Origin: an uncultured Bacteroidota bacterium
GTDB taxonomy: Bacteria; Bacteroidota; Bacteroidia; UKL13-3
NCBI GenBank assembly: GCA_903910445.1
Contig: CAIVZR010000025.1
Span: 62,001-126,000, forward strand
Reading direction: 5' to 3'
Length of the DNA stretch: 64,000 bases
The notes beneath the pieces were generated by a model that was not told where the DNA came from, did no database searches, and saw nothing but the letters and a program-made list of their open reading frames with translations. How positions within the stretch are numbered: the first letter of the stretch is position 1; each line of letters starts with the position of its first letter. Made by a program: the position numbers and the translations under genes. This document shows, piece after piece, positions 1 through 8,982 of this stretch.

Positions 1-1
1 C

Positions 2-352
2 AAAGGGACTTCCAAACAATTTATAGGGACCATTCAACAAGTCCCGCCCATGTACTCTGCCATCAAGCAAGATGGAAAGAAAATGTATGAATTGGCAAGA
101 GAAGGAAAAACAGTAGAAATAAAATCCAGAGAAGTAACTATTTCTGCTTTCGATTTTACAAGGATAGCATTACCACAAGTAGATTTTAGGATTGCCTGCA
201 GTAAAGGCACCTATATTAGAAGCATAGCAAATGATTTAGGGAAAGCACTCAATAACGGCGGATACCTATCTGCCTTGCGTCGTACACGTATTGGTGAATA
301 TAAAATTGAGGACGCGATGACGGTAGATTCTTTTCTCGCGTTATTGAAATAA
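2..352 (+). CDS. truB: tRNA pseudouridine(55) synthase TruB, 3' part only
   Basis: This is the C-terminal part of TruB, which isomerises U55 of the T-loop of tRNAs to pseudouridine in the cytoplasm. The frame is open to the left edge, so the N-terminal part with the catalytic Asp lies outside the window. What is visible is the family signature QVPPMYSAIKQDGKKMYELA (about residues 14-33 of the fragment), then CSKGTYIRSIANDLG, which is the TruB motif with a Tyr-Ile-Arg core, and LSALRRTRIGEYKIEDAM near the end. It ends two bases before the convergent methyltransferase stop, with no terminator-like hairpin between them. Identification is firm; the fragment is truncated only by the window edge. 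Confidence 0.93.
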   Translation, partial: KGTSKQFIGTIQQVPPMYSAIKQDGKKMYELAREGKTVEIKSREVTISAFDFTRIALPQVDFRIACSKGTYIRSIANDLGKALNNGGYLSALRRTRIGEYKIEDAMTVDSFLALLK

Positions 353-354
353 AA

Positions 355-1164
355 TTAATCTTTCCAGGCTTTCACAATCAAACCAGTTCCTTCGGCATGT
401 GTTTGATTGGTATCCATCCAGTTCAATACATAACAAAAAGGGTAGGTGATGAGATAGTAGAAAGGAATAATTACGAAGAATAATTTCGATACATTGAGCA
501 ATTGAATGGGGTACTTCATGCTGAAGCGCCATGCAATTTTTCCAGGAGTGCCATAGCTATAACGGGCTTCCACCTTATTAAATCCTGCTCTGTTTAGTTT
601 TTCTTTGATCTCATCGATATTGTAACCATCGCGAACATGCTCACCAATGAATGATTCGCCATCGTTATGATCTACATCGCTTCCACCTTTATCGCTTGGA
701 GTAGAGATGAGCACCATGCCACCCGACTTCAGGTCGATATTGAAATTTTTGAATACCTCAACATCTTCCAAAATATGTTCCATCACATCTACACACAAAA
801 TAAAATCAAATCCTTGCGGGTGATTAAAAGTGGTGAGATCTTCGGTACGGAAAAGCACATTATTACGTCCAATTTTTTTGAAGAAGCTATTGCAGTCGGC
901 CATATAGTCTTCTTTCACATCTACACTAAGAATAGAGTAGCTATTGCTTTTGCCACTCATATAGTAGCTGTATTGGCCAAAGCCGCTACCAGCATCTAAA
1001 ATACGTGTGATTCCTTTTTGCTCCTTATGCCATGCATTAAATTCTTTGTGAATATGCCATGAACGAAGCAATAATAAATCAAGTAAACGATAAAAGAGTT
1101 TGCGTAAACCGGGAGCTGTATTGAAAAACTTTCCTACGGTATCTTTAATTGGGTCGTAATGCAT
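355..1164 (-). CDS. Class I SAM-dependent methyltransferase
   Basis: The 269-residue protein has a class I methyltransferase fold. Motif I ILDAGSGFGQ is at residues 55-64 and binds S-adenosylmethionine. An acidic strand end, SVDVKEDY, follows, and motif IV-like FILCVDVMEHI sits near the middle. The C-terminal part has a strongly hydrophobic stretch (about 228-249, FFVIIPFYYLITYPFCYVL) that could be a membrane anchor or re-entrant helix, which is unusual for a soluble methyltransferase. The substrate is unknown; small-molecule, lipid or quinone targets are all possible. It lies 10 bp downstream of rbfA on the same strand, so co-transcription is likely. The N-terminal MHYDPIK fits well as the start. 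Confidence 0.8.
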   Translation of the reverse strand: MHYDPIKDTVGKFFNTAPGLRKLFYRLLDLLLLRSWHIHKEFNAWHKEQKGITRILDAGSGFGQYSYYMSGKSNSYSILSVDVKEDYMADCNSFFKKIGRNNVLFRTEDLTTFNHPQGFDFILCVDVMEHILEDVEVFKNFNIDLKSGGMVLISTPSDKGGSDVDHNDGESFIGEHVRDGYNIDEIKEKLNRAGFNKVEARYSYGTPGKIAWRFSMKYPIQLLNVSKLFFVIIPFYYLITYPFCYVLNWMDTNQTHAEGTGLIVKAWKD

Positions 1165-1174
1165 TTAGGTAAAA

Positions 1175-1561
1175 TTATTTTTTGTAATCGTCCTCGTTAA
1201 TTTTTGTTTCAGGTTTAATATCAATCGTTTTCAAAAGTTCTTCCATGCGGTGTACTTCATCGAGCGTTTCATCGAGGAAAAATTTCAAGTTGGGAATCAC
1301 ACGCACCTGGTTGCGTATACGTTTGGCGAGCTCATGACGGATTTCCTTGCCATGTAAAGTAACGGCGGCCATAATCTGATCGCGGTTTTTGTGCTGGAAC
1401 ATACTTAGGTAAACCCAAGCTTCTCCTAAATCGGGGGTTACCTTCACGCCACTGATGGTGATAAATAGGTTTCCCCACCATCCATTCCCTTGTTGTAAGA
1501 AAATGGTAGCCAACTCCTCTTGCAATAACCCCGAAATTTTATCCGTACGTTTTCCACTCAT
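1175..1561 (-). CDS. rbfA: 30S ribosome-binding factor A (RbfA)
   Basis: RbfA binds the 30S precursor and helps 16S rRNA 5'-end maturation, notably in the cold. The 128-residue length fits the family. Visible are the N-terminal helix with R-x-x-K-I-S-G-L-L-Q-E-E-L, the strand ITISGVKVTPDLGEAWVYLS, and the KH-like C-terminal part with LAKRIRNQVRVIPNLKFFLD, whose RxRxxPxLxFxxD pattern is diagnostic. The tail (about residues 110-128) is short and charged. It is divergent from def, separated by 82 bp, and precedes the methyltransferase gene on the same strand. Confidence 0.93.
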   Translation of the reverse strand: MSGKRTDKISGLLQEELATIFLQQGNGWWGNLFITISGVKVTPDLGEAWVYLSMFQHKNRDQIMAAVTLHGKEIRHELAKRIRNQVRVIPNLKFFLDETLDEVHRMEELLKTIDIKPETKINEDDYKK

Positions 1562-1631
1562 AACGATGCGAAGATATAAATTTTAGGTATAAATAAGCCA
1601 TCGTCATGGGTATAACTTGGCGCATTAGTAT

Positions 1632-1639
1632 TATTTTTG
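1632..1639 (+). promoter_or_regulatory. Candidate -7 element for def (leaderless or very short leader)
   Basis: TATTTTTG matches the Bacteroidota -7 consensus TAnnTTTG and ends four bases before the def ATG. Transcription starting 5-8 bases downstream would give a leaderless or nearly leaderless mRNA. No convincing -33 TTG lies at the normal distance; the nearest TTG, at 1617, is too close. Confidence 0.35.
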
Positions 1640-1643
1640 CGGC

Positions 1644-2195
1644 ATGATATTACCGATAACACAATACGGAGATCCAGTATTGCGCAAAGTATGTACTCCC
1701 ATCACCCCTGAATATCCGGAGTTGAAGAAGCTTATTGACGATATGTTTGAAACCATGTATAATGCCAGTGGCGTGGGTTTGGCGGCTCCTCAGGTAGGCC
1801 TCACCATTCGTATGTTTGTGGTAGATGCAGAGCCCATGGATGAAGAAAACCTCAAAGGATTCAAGAAAGTATTTATCAATGCTCAAATCATAGAAGAAAA
1901 GGGCAATAAATGGGCATATAACGAAGGCTGCCTTAGTATTCCTGGGATTCGTGAGGATGTGAACCGCAAGGAGGAAATTACCATAGAGTATGTAGATGAG
2001 AACTTCGAACCGCATAAAGAAGTGTATAATGGCAAGCTGGCGCGTGTTATTCAGCATGAATATGATCATATTGAAGGAAAGCTTTTTGTTGATTACCTCT
2101 CTGGATTGAAGCGCGAAATGCTCAAAGGACGTTTGTCGGATATTACCAAAGGGCGTGCAGATGTGGATTATAAGATTCGCTTGCCAAGGCGCTAA
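1644..2195 (+). CDS. def: Peptide deformylase
   Basis: The enzyme removes the formyl group from the initiator Met of new proteins, using a divalent metal (usually Fe2+). All three family motifs are present: GVGLAAPQVG around residues 43-52, EGCLS with the metal ligand Cys96, and QHEYDH with ligands His138 and His142 and catalytic Glu139. The 183-residue length is normal. The start is set by the canonical N-terminus MILPITQYGDPVLRKV. It is divergent from rbfA and is followed 84 bp later by a separate gene on the same strand. Nothing is unusual in the coding part. Confidence 0.97.
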   Translation: MILPITQYGDPVLRKVCTPITPEYPELKKLIDDMFETMYNASGVGLAAPQVGLTIRMFVVDAEPMDEENLKGFKKVFINAQIIEEKGNKWAYNEGCLSIPGIREDVNRKEEITIEYVDENFEPHKEVYNGKLARVIQHEYDHIEGKLFVDYLSGLKREMLKGRLSDITKGRADVDYKIRLPRR

Positions 2196-2279
2196 GTTAA
2201 TTTGGCATTGCCTCGATGAACAATTCTATTTGAATTGTTTTACACTATAACATCATTCTATTTTTCGAAACATAAAACC

Positions 2280-4307
2280 ATGAATTTACTGGCTCACGAA
2301 ACATCGCCTTACCTCAAGCAACATCAGCATAACCCTGTGAACTGGATGCCCTGGGGTGAAGCCGCATGGCAAAAGGCTCGTGATGAAAACAAGCTCGTGC
2401 TCATTTCTATTGGATATAGTGCCTGTCACTGGTGTCATGTGATGGAGCGGGAGAGTTTTGAAGATGAGGAAACGGCGGCTCTCATGAATGAACATTTTAT
2501 TTGTATCAAGGTAGATAGGGAAGAGCGCCCCGATGTAGACCAGGTTTATATGGAAGCCATTCAGCTCATGCACGGACAAGGTGGCTGGCCACTCAATTGC
2601 TTTGCATTGCCCGATGGACGCCCTGTTCATGGGGGTACCTATTTTAAGAATGAGACCTGGAGGAAAATGCTCGAAGGGTTGGCAGTTTTTTATCAGGATA
2701 ATAAAGACAAGGCACTCGACTATGCATCGCGAATGCAAGAGGCGGTATTGCATCAACAAAAAATTGTATCGAATACCACCGAATACACTTTAGAAAAGCT
2801 GGACAGCCTGGTACTTCAATGGCAAAATTATTTTGATGTTCATGAAGGCGGACAAGACCGGTCACCAAAATTTCCATTGCCCAATAATTTTGAATTTTTG
2901 CTAAAGTTTGGTGTACATCGAAATAATAATTTCATTTTAAATTTTGTGCATCTCACCTTGCAAAAGATGGCTCATGGAGGCATCTACGACCAGATTGGTG
3001 GAGGCTTTGCAAGGTATAGTGTTGATAGATTATGGCATGTGCCGCATTTCGAAAAGATGTTGTATGATAATGCGCAACTCATCAGTTTATATAGTGAAGC
3101 ATATCGTCAATCGAAATATATTCCATACAAAACGGTGGTAGATGATACCATACAATTTGTATTAAGAGAATTGACGCATGAGCAGGGAGGATTTTATAGT
3201 GCCTTAGATGCCGACAGTGAAGGGGTGGAGGGAAAATTTTACACTTGGACTTCCGAAGAGTTTTTAGAAGCTTTGGCAGGCGTGGATTTCGTGATACCCA
3301 AGTTTGATTTTTATCTAACACATTATTTTCAAATAACGATAGAAGGAAACTGGATTGAAGAGGAAACGAATATTTTAAAATGCGATAAAAGCATTGCTGA
3401 ATTTTGCGAATCACATACATTAGACCCTGTAGTGTTTGAAGCCGACTTGCTAAAAGCCAAAGAGGTATTAATGAAACGCAGGAGTTTTAGGGTACGGCCA
3501 GGATTAGATGATAAAATTATCACCTCTTGGAATGCCTTGATGGTAAAGGCTTTGGTGGATGCTTATGATGCAACGCACCAAACACAATATCTAAAGGAAG
3601 CGAAAAAGCATTATCAGTTTATTTGTCAGAAACTGGTGGCTGATGGACAATTGAAACATACTTTTCATTATTCAACCCAGGAAGCAAAGATTGATGCGTT
3701 TTTAGATGATTATGCAATGATGGCCGATGCTGCAATTGCTTTGTATCAGGTGACTTTTAACGAGGTGTATTTAGAAGACGCCCGTAAATGGGTTGATACT
3801 GTTATCCTAAATTTTAGTTCAGAGGATTCACCATTGTTTTATTTTAATAATGCCACCAGTGATTCCTTGTTTGTAAGAAAAGTTGATTTCTTAGATAATG
3901 TTATTCCCGCCTCAAACAGTGTATTGGCAAAGGTTTTATGCTTACTGGGTCGGTATTTTGAGAACGATTTATACACCAGCAAATATCAAGAGATGCTTGC
4001 GGTGGTGAGAGGTAAGTTTATGGGCTATCCCAGCGGATATAGTCAGTGGTTGCAATTGCAATTATTGGAAACTATTGGATTAACAACTGTGGTTATTCTC
4101 GAAGAAGAAGCAATTTCAATGAAGCGAGAATTTGATGAATATTATTTACCCAATGTAATTTATGCTGGTGGAACTGATGCCACGATTGCCATTGCTGAAG
4201 GGAAGGAAACAAAGCAAGGAAAATCCATTCATGTATGTACTGCACAGGCCTGTATGCCAGCTATAGCAACAGTAAAAGAAGCCATGGAGTTATTGAATAT
4301 GCAATAA
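2280..4307 (+). CDS. DUF255 thioredoxin-domain protein (YyaL/SPATA20 type)
   Basis: This is a member of the broadly conserved YyaL/SPATA20 family: an N-terminal DUF255 thioredoxin-like domain followed by an (alpha/alpha)6-barrel resembling sugar epimerases. The family's reaction is not established. The opening [20 protein letters not shown] is the conserved family N-terminus, so the start is placed at 2280 although the frame is open to 2235. The CxxC redox motif SACHWCHVM has Cys49 and Cys52. [15 protein letters not shown] and [17 protein letters not shown] are further family signatures. At 675 residues it is full length. It ends one base from the convergent miaE stop. Confidence 0.9.
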   Translation: MNLLAHETSPYLKQHQHNPVNWMPWGEAAWQKARDENKLVLISIGYSACHWCHVMERESFEDEETAALMNEHFICIKVDREERPDVDQVYMEAIQLMHGQGGWPLNCFALPDGRPVHGGTYFKNETWRKMLEGLAVFYQDNKDKALDYASRMQEAVLHQQKIVSNTTEYTLEKLDSLVLQWQNYFDVHEGGQDRSPKFPLPNNFEFLLKFGVHRNNNFILNFVHLTLQKMAHGGIYDQIGGGFARYSVDRLWHVPHFEKMLYDNAQLISLYSEAYRQSKYIPYKTVVDDTIQFVLRELTHEQGGFYSALDADSEGVEGKFYTWTSEEFLEALAGVDFVIPKFDFYLTHYFQITIEGNWIEEETNILKCDKSIAEFCESHTLDPVVFEADLLKAKEVLMKRRSFRVRPGLDDKIITSWNALMVKALVDAYDATHQTQYLKEAKKHYQFICQKLVADGQLKHTFHYSTQEAKIDAFLDDYAMMADAAIALYQVTFNEVYLEDARKWVDTVILNFSSEDSPLFYFNNATSDSLFVRKVDFLDNVIPASNSVLAKVLCLLGRYFENDLYTSKYQEMLAVVRGKFMGYPSGYSQWLQLQLLETIGLTTVVILEEEAISMKREFDEYYLPNVIYAGGTDATIAIAEGKETKQGKSIHVCTAQACMPAIATVKEAMELLNMQ

Positions 4308-4308
4308 A

Positions 4309-4890
4309 TTATCCGTGTACACTCACTTCTTTTCCGTAGTTCTCAATCACTAATGCTTCGTAATTGAGCCATTCATTCCAACGCTGATCCACATCTACAT
4401 CCTTCCCAAATTTTCGGGCATAGCCAATAAACATCGTATAGTGCCCTGCCTCACTAATCATCAATTGATTATAAAATTCGGCGAGGCGTTCATTCTTAAT
4501 ATTTTTTGAAAGTACTTTAAAACGTTCGCAGCTGCGGGCTTCAATCATGGCGGAGAACAAGAGTCGGTCGACCAATGCGGCATTGCGGCTTCCCCCTTTG
4601 ATTAGAAATTTAGCCAATTCATTCACATAACTATCTTTTCTTTCGCGACCGAGAACATATCCAAATTCTTGAATGAGTTTATGCACCAGGTCAAAATGTT
4701 CGAGTTCTTCTTTCGCAAGCGCAATGAGGTCGTTCACCAATTCGGGTAGCTCCGAGTTATTGATTACGATGGTGATGGCATTGGTTGCCGCCTTCTGTTC
4801 GCACCATGCATGGTCGGTGAGAATCTCTTCTATATTGGTTTCTACAAGTTTGGCCCAGCGGGGGTCGGTAGGAAGTTTTAATCCGAGCAT
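4309..4890 (-). CDS. miaE: tRNA-(ms2io6A)-hydroxylase, MiaE family
   Basis: MiaE is a non-haem di-iron monooxygenase that hydroxylates the isopentenyl group of ms2i6A37 in tRNA. The start is set at 4890 because MLGLKLPTDPRW is the conserved family N-terminus; the frame is open upstream to 5004 but that extension looks non-coding. The ferritin-like four-helix pattern shows in DHAWCEQKAA, EELEHF (Glu62, His65 forming ExxH), EARSCERF and the second ExxH-type site SEAGHY. At 193 residues it is full length. It is divergent from the membrane protein gene at 5015. Confidence 0.9.
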   Translation of the reverse strand: MLGLKLPTDPRWAKLVETNIEEILTDHAWCEQKAATNAITIVINNSELPELVNDLIALAKEELEHFDLVHKLIQEFGYVLGRERKDSYVNELAKFLIKGGSRNAALVDRLLFSAMIEARSCERFKVLSKNIKNERLAEFYNQLMISEAGHYTMFIGYARKFGKDVDVDQRWNEWLNYEALVIENYGKEVSVHG

Positions 4891-5014
4891 AATGAAAATA
4901 TAACGAGTGCGAAAATACATATTTCTAAAAGGAGAAGTTGAATGAGGAAGTTGTTGCTTTGGTACGCTCATATTTTTTTCTATTTTGCCTCCGGACAACC
5001 CCACTTGATACGCT

Positions 5015-6064
5015 ATGATAGTTTATGGATGGAATAATTACTGTTTGAAGACCGTTACTTCAAAAGAGGTGAATATCTCGGAAGACGATACATTGAATGC
5101 GAAAATTCAATATCGTATTAAATATTTTCACGTTTTTTGGATACCAGTATTCCCATTGGGAACCTATTGGACATTGAATATGAATGGTAAGCAGATGGAG
5201 TTGACTCAAGAGATGAAGGCGGCATTGAATACGGCTGACAAATCGAATTTAAGATGGATTTTTAGCTGGTCGGGAATACTTTTACCCTTGCTTATTTTTG
5301 GTGGTATGCAATTGCAGGATCAGATGGAACGCAGGCGCTATAGTGCACAGTTGGATGAAGCCAAGGTTACACTGGATACTTATTTTAAAGACAAAGCCAG
5401 CCATCAAGCCTTGATTGATAGGGTAGATGCAGTTGCTAATTTATGTGATAGTATTTTAGGTTATCATTTGGAAAGTGATGCAGATGTGTCGGCTGATATA
5501 GGAGGCATAATATCAACCATGGATACTAGTGAGGCCGCGATGTTAATGCAATATCTTGAAACAATTAGAACACAACCAAACAAGCTTGAAGGAATAAATG
5601 AATCAAATTCAATTGTTATCACTAAAGGGCACGATTATACTGAAGGAGTATCAATGCTACCACAAGGGGTAGTAGCAAAGGCAATAAAATCGGGTGTTTG
5701 GGAAGGGTCCGATGATACTGCATCGGTATTTAGTCAGATTCGCAGAATAGAAAATACGCAGTTTATGGCCATGGTAAGGGAGGAAAATTGGGCCCCACCC
5801 ATTATTAATGAAACGAGTTTCAACTCGGGCTATTGGTACGGAAGTGTAATTGTATATGATTTGTTGAATAAGAAAGAATTTACTCGATTTAAAATATTGG
5901 CAATGAATAGTGATAAGGTTTCTTATTATGCAGAGAAGGATGGGCAAATTTCATTAGGAAGTTTGGATGCCGATTTAAGAAGCAATGTTCACAAGATTGT
6001 TAATGAAGTTTTGTTCAACAAGAAAGAACGGTCTGAATCGGATACAACAGCTGTATCTGAGTAG
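5015..6064 (+). CDS. Membrane protein of unknown function
   Basis: No family is recognised with confidence. The 349-residue protein starts with a short domain (residues 1-60, YGWNNYCLKTV and IKYFHVFWIPVFPLG) that recalls small cytoplasmic zinc-ribbon membrane proteins of Bacteroidota, but the usual CxxC pairs are absent. One clear membrane segment lies at about residues 81-99 (FSWSGILLPLLIFGGMQL), followed by a charged, probably helical stretch and a roughly 220-residue C-terminal domain. Codon use is like its neighbours. It stands alone between divergent miaE and the glycosyltransferase gene, 120 bp downstream. Confidence 0.65.
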   Translation: MIVYGWNNYCLKTVTSKEVNISEDDTLNAKIQYRIKYFHVFWIPVFPLGTYWTLNMNGKQMELTQEMKAALNTADKSNLRWIFSWSGILLPLLIFGGMQLQDQMERRRYSAQLDEAKVTLDTYFKDKASHQALIDRVDAVANLCDSILGYHLESDADVSADIGGIISTMDTSEAAMLMQYLETIRTQPNKLEGINESNSIVITKGHDYTEGVSMLPQGVVAKAIKSGVWEGSDDTASVFSQIRRIENTQFMAMVREENWAPPIINETSFNSGYWYGSVIVYDLLNKKEFTRFKILAMNSDKVSYYAEKDGQISLGSLDADLRSNVHKIVNEVLFNKKERSESDTTAVSE

Positions 6065-6187
6065 CTAAGTTTCTTTATTGTTAGGAATTCAATTCTGTAG
6101 TTCTCTCGTCCCAAATACCTTTCTAATTCTTAGGATTTTGTGCGCCATAGTTTCGCTTGAAAAAAACTATTTTTGAGCACTTATATT

Positions 6188-7180
6188 TTGAAGATTTTAT
6201 TAGCCATACAAGCCACCGGAAACGGACATATTAGTCGTGCTCGCGAGGTGGTGCCGCATCTTTTGAAATATTGCGATTTAGATTTATTGGTGAGTGGCAC
6301 CCAAAGTGATGTGAACCTTCCTTATTTTATCAAATATAAGAAGAAAGGAATCAGTTATACCTTTGGGAAGAAGGGCGGTATCGATTATTGGGATACGTTC
6401 AAACGCTTCAGGCCTTTCGACTTTGTGAAGGACATCTATAATTTCCCAGTAGAAGATTATGATTTAATAATCAACGATTTTGAACCCATTACCGCATGGG
6501 CGTGTAAAATTAAAAAGAAGAAATGTGTGGCCTTCAGTCATCAAGCCGCATTTCTCTCCAAGAATACCCCACGAGCTGATGATGTAGACAAGTTTGCAGA
6601 GTATTTGTTTAAGCATTATGCACCGAGTACAAGTGCCATCGGATTGCATTTCGAGCCCTATGATTCCTTCATTCGTACTCCTATTATTCGCTCCGAGATT
6701 AGACAGCTGGAGCCTTATGTGCAGCCTTATATCACAGTGTATTTGCCAGCCTATACCGATGAGTTGTTGATAAATTACTTTGAAAAATTTCCTGATTTTT
6801 ACTGGGAAGTTTTTAGCAAGCATGTGCGATTGCCTTATCGCCAAAATAATATTAAGGTAATTCCTGTAGATAATGATTCTTACCTGAAAAGTTTGCAAGG
6901 ATGTACTGGATTGATAACGGGTGGAGGGTTTGAGGCACCTGCAGAAGCAACGCATCTGGCCAAAAAGGTGATGGTTATTCCTATGTTCAACCAATACGAG
7001 CAGAAATGCAATGCCAAGGCATTTGAACATTTGGGAGGCACGATGGTCACTGAAATTAATCATAACTTTGAGCATTATTTACGCAACTGGCTTTATCAGG
7101 TGAAGCCATTAAATATTTTTTATCAAGATCATACAGAGATGTTAATTCAGGAAATATTGTTAGAACATCAACTTTTATAA
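6188..7180 (+). CDS. Glycosyltransferase, MJ1255-like
   Basis: This looks like a GT-B glycosyltransferase of the MJ1255/MurG-like group. The N-terminus MKILLAIQATGNGHISRARE carries the glycine-rich loop and the basic His-x-x-Arg that bind donor and acceptor in this group. The C-terminal half has TGLITGGGFEAPAEATHLAKK, the nucleotide-sugar-binding GGG-x-E pattern. A TTG at 6188 is chosen as start because MKIL is the usual opening; TTG at 6173 in the same frame would add five residues. No ATG fits. At 330 residues it is full length. The sugar and acceptor cannot be told from sequence; a cell-envelope glycan or lipid is a reasonable guess. The next gene follows after 2 bp. Confidence 0.78.
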   Translation: MKILLAIQATGNGHISRAREVVPHLLKYCDLDLLVSGTQSDVNLPYFIKYKKKGISYTFGKKGGIDYWDTFKRFRPFDFVKDIYNFPVEDYDLIINDFEPITAWACKIKKKKCVAFSHQAAFLSKNTPRADDVDKFAEYLFKHYAPSTSAIGLHFEPYDSFIRTPIIRSEIRQLEPYVQPYITVYLPAYTDELLINYFEKFPDFYWEVFSKHVRLPYRQNNIKVIPVDNDSYLKSLQGCTGLITGGGFEAPAEATHLAKKVMVIPMFNQYEQKCNAKAFEHLGGTMVTEINHNFEHYLRNWLYQVKPLNIFYQDHTEMLIQEILLEHQLL

Positions 7181-7182
7181 TT

Positions 7183-7812
7183 ATGAAACGAGTCCTTTTA
7201 ATTTGTTTGTGTACAATGACCCTGGTAGGCAATGCACAAAAATGGCAGACCCTCGAATTGAGCGCAGGCAGCATGAAATATGCTTTCCCTGCATCGATGT
7301 TTGCTGGATTGTTTGAAGCCCCAATTCACCCCTTGGTAAAGGTTTCGGGCACCTATCAATGGAACAAAGGTGATAAGCATTTGCTATTGCAGAAAGTATC
7401 GGCTGGCTATGGTTACCATCGTTTTTTACAAAGTATTATTCCAATCAATACCTCCATTGGGTATCGATTTCAATCGGGGCATTTATTTGCCGAAGCATTC
7501 CTGGGTGCTGGCTATTTGCATAGCGTCCCAACAAGTCCGCAATTTGTATTGAATAATGGTGTGTATGAAGCCACGCATAAATTAGGCAGAGCGCAGATGA
7601 TGTTTAATCTTAATTTAGGTATTGGATATCATCTTAAGAAAGACACTTATATCGCGGTAAGCTATGAGAATATGTTGCAATCGCCTTTTATAAAATCGTA
7701 TGTGCCATTGTTGCCATATAATATTTTCAATATCAGTTATGCATTTCCGATGGCAACGTTTAAGAAACTTAGCAATACGGAAAAGGCCATGAAAGGAACC
7801 CCTAAATTTTAA
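7183..7812 (+). CDS. Exported protein, probably small outer-membrane beta-barrel
   Basis: No named family is recognised. The 209-residue protein begins with a clear Sec signal peptide (MKRVLLICLCTMTLVGNAQ). The rest alternates polar and aromatic residues in short strands separated by turns, for example INTSIGYRFQSGHLFAEAFLGAGYLHS and NLGIGYHLKKDTYIAVSYENML, as in small outer-membrane barrels. It sits 2 bp after the glycosyltransferase gene and 4 bp before a lipoprotein hydrolase gene, so it belongs to a five-gene plus-strand run up to 12203. The role is unknown. Confidence 0.68.
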   Translation: MKRVLLICLCTMTLVGNAQKWQTLELSAGSMKYAFPASMFAGLFEAPIHPLVKVSGTYQWNKGDKHLLLQKVSAGYGYHRFLQSIIPINTSIGYRFQSGHLFAEAFLGAGYLHSVPTSPQFVLNNGVYEATHKLGRAQMMFNLNLGIGYHLKKDTYIAVSYENMLQSPFIKSYVPLLPYNIFNISYAFPMATFKKLSNTEKAMKGTPKF

Positions 7813-7816
7813 TTCT

Positions 7817-8980
7817 ATGAAAACGAAATGGATATTTTTTATCGGAATCATTGGTATATTGGTTTTCGATGCATGTAAAAAAGCTGAGGTGCAAAATACT
7901 GTGTCATGTACAGCTCCAGCACCATCGAGTCATCCAAAGAGTGTGGCATTGCAGGCATTGATGGATGAATATGTGAAGAAGGGATTGCCAGGAGTTTCAT
8001 TGCTAGTTGGAGATAGCTCAGGAGTTTGGTATGGTGCCGCAGGTAAATCGGACATGGAAAGAAATATTGATTATACCCCTTGCACGGTGCAGAAACTGGG
8101 CAGCATTACCAAAATGATGATGGGTGTGTTAACAATGAAACTGGTAGAAGAAGGTGTTGTAAACTTGAACGACCCCATCAGTAAATGGATTGATGCATCG
8201 GTATTAAAAAATATTAAGAATGCGAACAAGGTAAGCATTCGTGATTGTATGCAGCATACCACAGGAATCTATGATCTGATTCGCAGCTCACCTTTTTATT
8301 TGTCGGTGCTCAATAATCCTAATAAACATTGGACTCCCGAGGAGTTATTAAAGTTTGTGGAGAATCAGGAACCCGATTTTGAAGCCAATCAAGGCGTGAA
8401 GTATTCGAATACCAATACCATTTTAGTTGCCATGTGTATAGAAAAAATTACGGGTAAGGGACATGATGTATTGTTGCGAGAAAAAGTATTTGCTCCCTTA
8501 GGAATGAACGATACCTATTATCACTGGCATGATGCCTTGCCTCAAACTACGGCTCAGGGATATTTCGATTTGTATAATAAACACACCTTAGTTAATGTGA
8601 GTAATATTGTACCTGGCAGTGGCAATGGATATACAGGAGTTCATAGTAATGTATTCGATTTGGAAAAATTCGTAAAAGGTGTTTTTTTTAATAAAACAAT
8701 TTTAAAACAGGCTACCCTTGATACCATGATGCAATGGAAGTTCAGTGAGGCTGATTCGTATTTTGGATTGGGATTGTTTCGCAAGTATTCGGGTGATCTA
8801 AAGAAGGTAAGGATAGGGCATACTGGAGGCGATTTAGGGTATGCCTGTGAGGTATATTATTACCCATATAATAATAACTATTATATCACTTGCATAAATT
8901 ACGGAACCAATGGAGAAACCTTCCTAACTCCTATCTATGCTGAATATGTTGAGAAACTTATAAATATAATGGCCCCTTAA
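7817..8980 (+). CDS. Serine hydrolase of the beta-lactamase/class C family, lipoprotein
   Basis: This is a penicillin-recognising serine hydrolase of the beta-lactamase (PF00144) superfamily, probably a periplasmic peptidase or esterase rather than a resistance enzyme. The signal peptide ends in FDAC with Cys20, so it is probably a lipoprotein. The catalytic triplet is complete: Ser96-Ile-Thr-Lys99 (SxxK), Tyr196-Ser-Asn198 (YxN) and His335-Thr-Gly-Gly (third motif). At 387 residues it is full length. It lies 2 bp upstream of the aminopeptidase gene and 4 bp downstream of the barrel-like gene, indicating one transcript. The substrate is unknown. Confidence 0.88.
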   Translation: MKTKWIFFIGIIGILVFDACKKAEVQNTVSCTAPAPSSHPKSVALQALMDEYVKKGLPGVSLLVGDSSGVWYGAAGKSDMERNIDYTPCTVQKLGSITKMMMGVLTMKLVEEGVVNLNDPISKWIDASVLKNIKNANKVSIRDCMQHTTGIYDLIRSSPFYLSVLNNPNKHWTPEELLKFVENQEPDFEANQGVKYSNTNTILVAMCIEKITGKGHDVLLREKVFAPLGMNDTYYHWHDALPQTTAQGYFDLYNKHTLVNVSNIVPGSGNGYTGVHSNVFDLEKFVKGVFFNKTILKQATLDTMMQWKFSEADSYFGLGLFRKYSGDLKKVRIGHTGGDLGYACEVYYYPYNNNYYITCINYGTNGETFLTPIYAEYVEKLINIMAP

Positions 8981-8982
8981 AC

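Noticed and set aside
6464-7075. Long antisense frame (203 codons) inside the glycosyltransferase gene
   Set aside because: It lies wholly opposite a well-supported gene, has no recognisable family motif and no promoter-like context.
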